Positions 45,401 through 54,952 of a DNA stretch of 64,000 bases are shown piece by piece. Every line of letters begins with the position of its first letter. Within the stretch, counting starts at the first letter, position 1. Position numbers and translations under genes: made by a program. Origin of the DNA: Bolinopsis microptera (lineage: Eukaryota > Ctenophora > Tentaculata > Lobata > Bolinopsidae). The notes below the pieces were generated by a model, which saw only the letters and a program-made list of their open reading frames with translations, did no database searches and was not told where the DNA came from. The DNA is taken from NCBI RefSeq assembly GCF_026151205.1, contig NC_087073.1, positions 13,783,837-13,847,836 on the forward strand, given 5' to 3'.

Positions 45401-48400
45401 CAAGCTTATAATGAATAAAAGATAAATGTAATAAGTATACAAACATTTTCCCTCTCTGTATAACTCCAACAACAACAGGACGAATGAATCCTTACAAATT
45501 GATGAGTACCTTGTACTACCATCAAAGAAGCCGGCTGTTAGCTCACTAACCACACTTCACACAGCCTTCATCCGTGAGAAACTCACCCACACCTACTACG
45601 AACAACCTTCACCAGCAACCTGACCTCGCTCATACACCTTACCCGCAACTATGCCCTCAACGAACAATAAATGGTATGATTCAAACATTTATATCAATAA
45701 TTGGGGATTATTTAAAACCAAAATATTGCAATAATAATTGACCTGTCTTGGAGGTACTGTCTAATTGTACATATTCTGAGCAATTTAAGACATGTGGAGA
45801 AATATGATCTTGCACCATATTTTTACCATTCTGAGCTTTAGGAAATTTAATTTGGTATCATTTACAGTTCATTCTATGAACCGGAATTTATTTTAGTTTT
45901 GGATGCTCTTAAACCTAGTTTTACTTATCCATCTAGAAAACGATTGAGCTTCCCCAGCACTAAATACGCAATACTTCGATGTGCCAGTCCAAAAATCGAT
46001 GTCAGAGGATTAGTCAAAATGAAATTTTGGAACAGTAATCGTCTAACATGCAGTATCCAAACTTGTTACGGTCTAGACTTAATATAAACGTATTCGACAT
46101 TTTAACCTGTCTGACTTTTAGACAATATCATTGTCATTTCGTTATCAGAAGCACTGGTAATGTTATTTAAGTATTGATGGTCCTAGCCTAGGTTTACCTA
46201 TACACTAGAAAACCGAATGGAGATCCGAGTTCCCGCACTTAAATACAGCCATCTTGCGGATTTGTCCCGTTCCAACGAAATCGGATCATAGGAAGAAAAT
46301 GTGCCACAAATTGAACATTGGAACCATGAACATCAGTATCATAACACCATGAGTCCAACAACTGGTGATGGTCTAAGGAGAGTATAAACATCGACCACTT
46401 TTAAACTATATCATCTAGAAACCGAATTGAGCTTCCCAGCACTACCAGCAATACTCGGTTCCATTTCCAAAAATTGATTCTCGAAGATTTCTGTGCAAAA
46501 TGAACATTTGGAACATTCCTAACATCAGTTCTAGACATGCAAGGATTACAAACTGGTTGAGGTCCTAAGACAATAAACTACTTCCCACCCATTAAACCGT
46601 TCTCTGGACATTTTAGGAAAATTCATTTGTCAATAATTCGTTCATCTACATGAATCCATCGGTAATTTATTCATGAGTTTATGAAGTTTAGGCCTATTTC
46701 TCCTATCATCCACTTAGAAACGAATTGGGCACCGATTAACATACACAATTGTCGATGCCCCTGTCCCAAATGACGTTACAGAAAACAATGACCACTCAAA
46801 CGGTAGACATCATATTCAACTTGTATTGGTGGTCCTAGCATGTAAAATCCGACCATTAACATTGCTGAGACTTGAGAAGAATGTTCATTTTCGTTCATTT
46901 CTGTCATCATGGTAATTTAACGACTTGATGGCTCTAGGCCTAGCTACGCTACCATCTAGAAACGAACTGAGCTTGCCAGCACTACCAAATCGCCAATACT
47001 GCGAATGACCCATGTTCAATTTATGGATTATCACTGAATAATATCAGTTTGAAAGCTTCGTTGCAAATCGTGACGCGCGAATACAAATTCGTGATTTAAG
47101 TACCATTCGTTGAACGCGTTCTGTGGTCTGCACTCGAGTTATGTTGCTACGATTAATAAGTCGAACACTGACATTATAAATTATTAAAATGTTTTGCTTG
47201 ACGACTATTGGATATGATAACCAACAACCGAGTTACATTCTTAGTTGTTTATAACTGTTTGGCTCTGCATACTGGACAATCTGATAAACCGAGGTTTTGT
47301 ATAGTAACGATTGTAGTTTAGTATCATCGCAGTAGGAACTACTTTCAGGTAGTAACGGAATTACACCTTGTCATTTGGCTACTTCATATCCAGACATTTT
47401 TTATACGAACTTACAAATTTATCAATTAAAGTGGACAATCGTACAATTCACATTTCATTGTTTTGTGTATTTGCGCTGATTTTGATATTCTATGCCTTGA
47501 TTGTATCCATAGTTTATACATAATGTGATTTTACACACGAAAATTGTTGTCGAGACTGATTATTACCAAATCGCGTATTTACGTACTCTAACCATACAGA
47601 GTGTTTTATCCGAATCTGTGGACAGAGTTTGGGGAAGGAAGAGGAATTGCTACTCCGCAGAAATCCTCTAAATGAGGAGCTAATGATCACTATTCAACGG
47701 TAGATTCCTTTCTTCTTGTGACTTGTTTAATTAACAAAAGTATAAACGTATCATGAAATTCAGATTATAAATTTACTTTGTTCATTGCAACATGTTCAGG
47801 TATTGACAGGTCATGGAGTCACTCTAGTAGAGAGGTTGTTATACCTTGAAAGTATATTGCCATCAGTCGACGGAGTTGCTGAGATCTCAACCAGTTATCT
47901 GGTTAAAGTCATTTCTACAGTTATATTCGAATTTATAGTCATTTCACGAATTAAAGGTTTCTTGTGATCATGACTTAATTGAGTTGCAAAATGAATGGTG
48001 CTAATTGATTCAAATTATGAATCAGCATTTCTATCAGAGTTGACTTATCGCATTTCCAAGAGTAGTTATACGAACCTTTTTGGAGTGTCGGGTACAATTC
48101 AATTACCCGACTGACAGAAATTGGACAGGTATATTTAAAGTAATAGTTAACTTCTTTGTGTGAAACATGTTACAGATAAATTTATTTTAAGGTTTCTGTT
48201 GTCAAATTTAGGAAAATTCTATTATATAAGATTGTGTCCGCATACGTTTCTGCGAAGCCGATTTGTTAAGTACGTATCATGAGAAGTCGCGAACATAACA
48301 CTTACAATATTAGAGTTTGCATGGAAGATTAAATGAATAAGATAACGAAATACATCTGTATCTAGACCTTATAATTGTTATAAACTTGGATTATGAGACG

Positions 48401-49690
48401 TTTTATTTTTCAATGTATTATACCAGATTAAGCCAGTGCTATTTGATTTGTAAGATTGTGTTTAAACAGCAATTCACGGTTAATAAATATTATTCCAAGG
48501 TGAGTACGAATTTACATCACTTGGCTGACTTGCTTCCAATTTACTAACGAACTTACAAATTTATCAAACTGTAAAGTGGACAATCGTGCACAATGTCACA
48601 TTCATTGGGTTTTGTGTATTTGCGCTGATTTTGATATGCTAATGCCTTGATTGTATCCATAGGATATTATACATAGATGTGGATTTACACCACGGAAATG
48701 GTGTCGAGACTGCATTTTACCAAACATCAGCTGTATTTACGTACTCTATACACAAATACGAGAGTGGTTTTTATCCGGGAACTGGTGGACAGGAGTCTGT
48801 GGGGGAAGGAAGAGGATTGGGCTACTCCGTCAATATTCCTCTTAAAGACGGAGCAACTGATGCGACACTTCAACGGGTGGGATTCTCTTTCTGTCTTGTG
48901 ACTTTGTTTTAATTAACAAAAGTAGGAAACGTATCATGGAAATTCAGCATTGTAAATTTCTCTTTGTCATTGCAACATGTTGTCAGGTGATTGAAGGTAC
49001 ATTAGACGCAGTAGTAGAGCGGTTTAAACCAGATGCTATAGTGTGCCAGTGTGGTGCTGACGGAGTTGCTGGAGATCCTCACCAGGTTATCATTGTTAAA
49101 CTGCTCATTTTTACTGTTTTATTTCGAATTTTAGGTCATTTCACGATATTAAAAGTTGTCTGTGATCCTACCTTTACAATTGAATGGTCCTAACTTGATA
49201 ACTAGAATTATGACCATTTCAGGCATTTAACTATACACCGAGTGGATTATCTGCAGTAGTCTCAAGAGTAGTCTCATACAACCGACCAACCCTTTTATTG
49301 GGAGGGGGCGGGTACAATCATCCCAATGTAGCCAGAACTTGGACCAAAATTACAGGTACTGAATCTTTACTAATAGTAACTAACATTTAACTTGCTTTGT
49401 TGAATCACATTCTACCAGAAAATGTGTATTTTATGTGTATTTTCTTACGTTTGCAAATTTGGAAATTTATTAATATAATGATGGTGTCCCGGGCTAATAT
49501 ATCGTTTTCAGCCGATTTGTTAAAAGTTAACGTATCCGATGAAGAAGTCCCCGAGCATAAACACTTCACAGAGTACGGCCCAGGGTTTGAAATGAAGATT
49601 AAACCTAGCAATAAGAGGAACGAAAATGACAGTCTGTATCTAGACTCTGTAATAAACTCTGTTAATAAAAACTTGGATTCGATGAAATGA
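42431..49690 (+). CDS. HDAC8: Histone deacetylase 8-like, central catalytic exon missing from the sequence
   Basis: Exons seen: 42431-42582, 42700-42800, 42934-43034, then 48663-48876, 48987-49085, 49223-49355 and 49512-49690 (about 326 residues; human 377). Motifs: FDCPPFPKMF..AIGGASITAA; YIDVDLHHGNGVE with the zinc-binding Asp and His; FYPGTG; QCGADGVAGDP with the third zinc ligand; LLLGGGGYNHPN with the catalytic Tyr. The segment expected between (human SGGWHHAKKDEASGFCYLN, with both catalytic His) is not found in 43035-48662. Exon 3 ends in phase 0 while exon 48663 needs two preceding bases, so one or more exons of length 2 mod 3 are truly absent rather than skipped. The Asp after HHG is Asn here. 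Class I HDAC8 deacetylates Lys on histones and cohesin SMC3. The 5.6-kb intron holds arrays and noisy copies that look misassembled. Confidence 0.85.
43085..45010. repeat. 331-bp satellite-like tandem repeat, about 5.7 copies
   Basis: Units begin near GAATCCAGATTTTTGGAACA at 43445, 43777, 44108, 44439 and 44768 (spacing 329-332). The first copies are 98-99% alike; the last (44768 on) and a stub at 44880-45010 have many small deletions. Confidence 0.95.
45030..47010. repeat. Noisy reverse-complement copies of the 331-bp repeat
   Basis: 45880-46160, 46170-46340, 46390-46620, 46650-46860 and 46880-47010 read as the reverse complement of the unit with many indels, e.g. AGAAAACGATTGAGCTTCCC against AGAAAACCGAATTGAGGCTT. 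A short inverted piece at 45055-45110 shows the orientation switch near 45030. Confidence 0.8.
45480..45669 (+). pseudogene. Orphan coding-like segment with a frameshift
   Basis: After an acceptor (ACAACAACAG) the frame TNESLQIDEYLVLPSKKPAV continues to TYYEQ, then needs one extra base to read FTSNLTSLIHLTRNYALNEQ and stop. 45095-45243 (SKELRKSISQQQTIHLRTVK...) also looks coding. No family recognised and neither matches HDAC8; they may be exons of another gene joined here by misassembly. Confidence 0.35.
47380..48520 (+). pseudogene. Indel-riddled copy of the last four HDAC8 exons and introns
   Basis: Parallels 48540-49830 along its whole length: GTGGATTTACACCACGG against GTGATTTTACACACG, the GGAAGAGGATTGGGCTACTC region, VAGDP exon, GGGTACAATCA and SDEEVPEH exon region, but about 10-15% of bases are lost, equally in exons and introns. 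No frame survives. Confidence 0.8.
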
Positions 49691-49788
49691 CGTTTTAATT
49701 TTTTCAATGTATTTATTTCAGTATTGCTCATGTTTAGTATTATGATATTTGTTGTAAGATGTGTATGTAAACACAGATATTCATCGTT

Positions 49789-49794
49789 AATAAA
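49789..49794 (+). terminator. Poly(A) signal AATAAA for HDAC8
   Basis: 99 bases after the HDAC8 stop, 192 bases before the BLOC1S5 start. Confidence 0.55.
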
Positions 49795-49985
49795 TATTGC
49801 ATTCCAAGCCGATATAATCTCTAATCACTTGCTGACTTGCTCCAATTATATCTTCATAGTGATTCATTCAAGAAGATGATATAAGTAATAACTTCGTAGT
49901 ACGACAACTATGTTTGACTTTTGTAGGTTCCCAAAGAAGGTTATTGATAGTACTAATATCATTTCAATTGTACTGTTTTTGCAGT

Positions 49986-51188
49986 ATGTCAAAGGATGAT
50001 GGGGGAGTAGGGGCTCTCAAAGCTGGCTTAGCCTCTTTTAGCCGGCTGTTTGATCATAGAGCTATCATTCAAGGTACGACAATACTTGATAAGACTTATT
50101 TGACTATTAGCCATCAAAACTAATTTCCTATCGCAAAAGTGCAACTTTAATAAGCCTGACTGTTTTATCTCATTAATATGATTATTATGATTATCATGAG
50201 TACAAGAAACCTGTTTAAACAAGTTTAATGATCCAGGAGAAGCACGTTACTTTATAGAGGAGTTCCAGAACAAGAGAAAAGGAAGTGAGGGAGTAAAGTT
50301 GGCAGAATGCCAGCAGATGATTGAGAAGCACTGTGGAGAGACACTTCCAGCAGCTGCTGCTACTGCTGACTCTAAACTCAACCTGCTTGACAGACAGGTT
50401 CTACATCTTACTGAGGTGAGATATGGGCCGGGATGGGGAGGGGGGGGGGGGGGTTAGGGGATTTGTTACCAAGCTGGTTGCTAATGTAGATCGTCCTTTC
50501 CTTGTCAAATCAGGAAAATCAGCATTTCGTCTCGAGAGACTCATAAAACAAAACTTAATAAAATTGCACGAAAATAACAACACTCTGACTCTCTCAGTTG
50601 TGTGACCTAATCCTGCCGGACCGTATAGACGCAATGATGGACTCTAACACACCTTACTCCCGACCCCCTTCTCCGGGCCAAGATACTGATTGGGACGAGT
50701 TTATGAGGAGTATGGACGAAGAGAAGAAGCTTATAGATCAGCTGTTTGATAATGAAATAGAACAATTTAAAATCTACCTTGACAAACATGGACCAGGTTG
50801 ATTTGTTAGTAACTTTATAGTGTAGTAGAGATAATGGAGTGGCAGAGAAAATGGGGTGGCAGAGAAAACAGGGGCAATTTTGTAAAAAGTGTTGTTCTGC
50901 GCGAGGAAAAGCAAATGACAACCAGAACTTTCAGAGGGATATATTTTTCAGATTCTTGATCCTTTTAATGTGAATATATTGATTGTGTTGATGATTTTTA
51001 TGTGTTTTATAACGATTTTTTCTTTTTAATTGTTGGTCTATCATTGGGATTTATTTGGGTATTTCAATGGATGTTTATTGTTTAAGCGTCTTAACAATTA
51101 GTATATTTTTACAGATTTACGCTTACTGTTTTTAGCTAAAGAGAATGTTGATTCCGTTTTTAAGAGAATGAACGTGACCTTCCCTTGA
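49986..51188 (+). CDS. BLOC1S5: BLOC-1 subunit 5 (Muted) orthologue
   Basis: Exons 49986-50073, 50237-50415, 50598-50796 and 51115-51188 join in phase to 179 residues (human 187). The N-terminal block RLFDHRAIIQGEARYFIEEF matches the Muted signature (RLLDHRPVIQGETRYFVKEF in human). The rest is mainly helical with heptad-like spacing and TDWDEFMRSMDEEKKLIDQL near 125-145, like the human WDNFMKE segment. In animals the protein is part of BLOC-1, which sorts cargo to lysosome-related organelles. The ATG is one base after the strong acceptor TTGTACTGTTTTTGCAG, and the stop is only 46 bp before the PEX3 ATG. Intron 2 holds a 14-G run. Confidence 0.85.
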
Positions 51189-51234
51189 GAAGCAACGTTT
51201 ATTCCTCTAATAACAATCCATCCCACATTAAGCA

Positions 51235-52546
51235 ATGTTAGATTGGTGTAAGAGAACTATAAACCGCTACAAAAAAGGGTTGTTAACAGGGGGTGCGGTT
51301 ACCACCGGTGTAGTTGCTGTGGGTTACGCGTGCAAACAGAAACTGTTGTCATGGCAACAGGAGCATATGGAACAGTTACTAAGGAATTCTCATACAGAAC
51401 AGCATTATTTACAACACTACCACAACATGAACACTACTCTTATTGGGTTTGTTTGAGAATGTTAACAGTATTTTAACCTTCATCAAAGCTAAGCACTGAA
51501 TGTATTATCAATCTTTACCTATTTAATTACATGTTGAACGATGGTTCATATATTTGTAGCAGGTTTTATATAATAATTAACACCGTCTATTGTTTCAGTT
51601 ACTTCGGAAAGCTACATCAAAGAATATCAGAACTGTGCGAAACAGACGTGACACTGCGCAATCTCAAGGACGGCTCAGTATCCAAAGTAGAAGGATGGGA
51701 GCTGCTGAGAAAACAGGTTCTCACTAAACTCCTCCTCTCTCTCTACTCCTCAACTCTGCTCTGTGTGTTCCTATCAGTACAGTTAACAGTGGTTAAAGCT
51801 AAGATCCTCCAGTCCATATCAGATGGTTCTGACAGTGCATCAGTTAACATCACCACCAAATCCTACCTTTCTAAAATAGCCCTGCTTCTAGAACATTCTG
51901 TGCCTAAGATTCTGAAGATATGTGAGGGGGAGGTGGATAGAGTGTTTAGTGACTTTGGGTTGGACAGCAGTGTTAACTTTGGTGATGTGAGAGTGCTGCT
52001 GGATAATGTTAGTGTCAGGCAGCAGATGGATCTTGTGAGGTTGTGTAGGGTAGATCTGGGGGATGATATTATGGATACCCAGCTTAAGGAGGTCATACTC
52101 GTTACTATAGATGTGTTGGAGAGCCAGGATTACAGGTAATTCTATTGTTAGTTAAACTAACTACAGCCTAGTAGCTAGGATTACTGGTACTGTGATTTCT
52201 AGTTTTATTGTGTTTTCCTACAATAAGAAGAGTTTATAAAATTCCGTTCTGTTCCGTTGTTCCATGACCTACTTTTTAAAACGATTAAAAGTACTATTAA
52301 ATAATTAATATTTTCAGCAATACATACCACACGTTTGTGTCCCACGCACAGGAGTACTACTGCAAAGAAATATCAAAAGTAGTGCAGCAAGACTCTGTAC
52401 TCCTCGCCAAACTCCTCTCTCCCCTTAACAAGATACCCACCAGGATATTATCTAGCGAGAAGGAGGAGTATATCTCACACATGTTAGATTGTGGGGCTCT
52501 TAAAGTGTTGTGTTGTAATTTGTATCATGGTCTCACTGCTACATGA
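51235..52546 (+). CDS. PEX3: Peroxin-3 (PEX3) orthologue
   Basis: Exons 51235-51446, 51599-52135 and 52318-52546 join in phase to 325 residues (human 373). Starts MLDWCKRTINRYKKGLLTGG: basic N-terminus followed by a hydrophobic Gly/Val-rich anchor (about 15-34), the usual PEX3 targeting and membrane segment. The region VEGWELLRKQVLTKLLLSLY with CVFLSVQLTVVKAKI corresponds to the human [32 protein letters not shown] block. PEX3 sits in the peroxisomal membrane and docks PEX19 carrying membrane proteins. Acceptor-like TCCCACATTAAG lies two bases before the ATG; the gene begins 46 bp after the previous stop. Poly(A) signal at 52933-52938. Confidence 0.9.
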
Positions 52547-52932
52547 ATGTAGGAGGGGCAACCCTGAACCCAATGTTTGGTAATTCTTGGTTTATTATCC
52601 CCTCATACGGGGTATCAGTTCTGATTAAATGTTAATACGATACAGTTTCTGTCAGAATATTTCAAAATAACAGATCAAAAGGGTACTAAAGTTTGCATTA
52701 TAAGCTCTGCTTTCTTTATTTTCTTTAAGACCGTTCAGTTGATGACATGTGACATGTGCACGACAGTGCATTTAGTAAATATTTTGTCGTCGTTTTGTTT
52801 CTTATTTAAATTTCGATTATTGGATGTATATACTTGATATCAAATATTACGCATTTTTACTGGTCTCTGCAATTTCAACACCTTGATTAACGTCTTACAA
52901 AGTCAGCTTGATTTTGTGTTAGGTTCTCAAAC

Positions 52933-52938
52933 AATAAA
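52933..52938 (+). terminator. Poly(A) signal AATAAA for PEX3, 46 bases before the U2AF1 start
   Basis: Hexamer followed 36 bases later by the acceptor TTTTCATTCCCAG of the next gene, the spacing typical of polycistronic trans-spliced units. Confidence 0.5.
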
Positions 52939-52978
52939 GATACAATTTTAAGATGTTAAATTGTTTTCATTCCCAGTC

Positions 52979-54357
52979 ATGGCAGAGTTTTTGGCCTCCA
53001 TTTTCGGCACAGAAAAGGACAGGGTAAACTGCCCCTTCTACTTCAAGACTGGAGCTTGTACGCATGGAGAGAGGTGAGCTTTAACAATAGTTACACTTTT
53101 CTAGTTACTTTCTTATTGTTTCTCTTTCATGTTTTATTTATAAAATATCAACTTCTTACAGAAAACACATCTAAGTTCTTCTTGTGTTGGGACAGATAAG
53201 TTGTGACAGATTATCTCCCCCAGGTGTTCCAGACAGCACAACAGACCAACATACAGTCAGACAGTACTCCTAAACCACATGTACCACTGTCCTGCTAACT
53301 TCTCTCTAAACCCCGAACTAAAGAACAACGGGGGCTTCACTGAGGTATAGTTTAGTTTCATATTACTTCGCAGCAGGATTCAAAGTTATACAAATATCGT
53401 CCTTAGCCTTTTTTTGACAAAGAAAAAATAAAATTTTGGGATTTTTTATCACCTTGGTATTATATTTTTTGGAAGTGCAAATAAATACGAATGATTAAAC
53501 TTCCTGTATTCTCAGGAGTTTCTGCAGGAGCACTTTGACGAGTTCTTTGAAGATGTTTACGTGGAGTTGACTGATAAATATGGGCCCATCGAGGAGCTTA
53601 ACGTCTGTGAAAACCTGGGGGATCATCTTATAGGTAAAATCTTTGCTTTTCGACTTTATCGACATATTTAGTTGATGAGATCATTAAAATGCGAAGTTGG
53701 GTCGATGCTTAGATCGGGGGATTTTACCCTGCAGCTATAAGATCTTGGATACCGCAAATGTTATTTAAAATGCATTGGTAGATTTCCGGATTTAAGAATT
53801 TGGTATGATGAGCTACTAGTTACTACCTGTAACTCTTAGGTAATATCTACGTGATGTTCAAGTCAGAGGACGACGCTTCTAAGTGTGTTACAGATCTCAA
53901 TAACAGATGGTTCAGTGGGGCCCCCATATACGCTGAGCTTTCACCTGTCACAGACTTCAGGTAAACAAACACTGTTTTCACTCAGAGCTCCAATTTATAG
54001 GGTTTCTGTTGCTTAGTTGTGGGGTTTTCTTGACTTTTTCCGATTAAATCTACTTTGGCCATAATCAAGATTAGAAATATTCGGTTTGGCCTTTAACAAC
54101 TGTTATTTTAATACCAATATTGGTCTGTTCTCAGAGAAGCATGCTGCCGACAGCATGAAACATCTGAGTGTACTAGAGGGGGTTACTGCAACTTTCTTCA
54201 CGTCAAAGCCTGCTCAAAAGAGATACGGAGTAGACTGGGACTAGAACACTTTGGTAAGGGGCGACACATCAAAGGAGGAGGAGGAGGAGGAGGAGGGGGA
54301 GGAGGAAAAGGAGGAGACAAACGGAGATCACGGTCACCTAGACGTAGAAGACACTAG
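52979..54357 (+). CDS. U2AF1: Splicing factor U2AF small subunit (U2AF35)
   Basis: Exons 52979-53073, 53224-53344, 53516-53633, 53840-53960 and 54135-54357 join in phase to 225 residues (human 240). [20 protein letters not shown] opens the first CCCH zinc finger ([20 protein letters not shown]), then the UHM/RRM-like domain with [16 protein letters not shown] and [20 protein letters not shown], the second finger ([20 protein letters not shown]), and a short Gly run (12 in a row, 54276-54312) with a basic [10 protein letters not shown] end. It recognises the AG of 3' splice sites with U2AF65; shorter RS tail than vertebrates. ATG is two bases after the acceptor CATTCCCAG. Reading the last exon past the possible donor at 54254 gives the expected Gly/RS tail, which decided the model. 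Confidence 0.96.
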
Positions 54358-54952
54358 AAAACACTTGAATACACTAGGAGACAATTGGAGTCTGGAGACA
54401 CTAGCAAACTATACACTACGATACACTGGAAATATTGGAGACAGTGGGACTCTTGCTCTCTTGGAGGCAGTGGGAGACTTCTGACTATTGGAGATAGTTA
54501 GACACTTTTACATATTGCAACTGTTCATATTGTGTTAGTTGGGGTCGATGTAGATGTGTCCACGAACTTGTTTTTCACTTTTCGTCATCGATATTTTGAG
54601 AATTAACGGTTCAGTTGTATACTGTTCGGGTTCTCGGAGTAATTAATTTTTAAGGCTGATTAATTTTTCCAGTTTCGACTTTTCGACAAGACTGATCGTA
54701 ATTATGACTGCTGTGAAATTGTATTTTCTTGAGTTAAACAATAAGTTTATCAAATTATGAGTACGAAATATTTCTTTATATTTTATTGTAACAAATTACA
54801 GATTTAATTCAAATGTTCGGATTGGAAGATCAAGTATTTGTAGGTCATTAAAAAATCGCTTTTTGTATCCACGACACTTACCATCTTACCAGTGCTACCT
54901 TCTTTTTAACCATCAAAACCGAGTTAAAACATTCTCGTTAGTCTCTAGAATC
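54358..54952. other. Spacer U2AF1-CHTF18
   Basis: U2AF1 3' UTR with repeated ACACT(A/G)GAGAC-type words (54350-54500), then AT-rich sequence to the acceptor TTAGTCTCTAG four bases before the CHTF18 ATG. Confidence 0.6.

Noticed and set aside
54251-54484. 77-aa ORF after U2AF1 (Glu-rich)
   Set aside because: Frame-shifted reading of the U2AF1 Gly run and 3' UTR; the Gly/RS frame fits the family.
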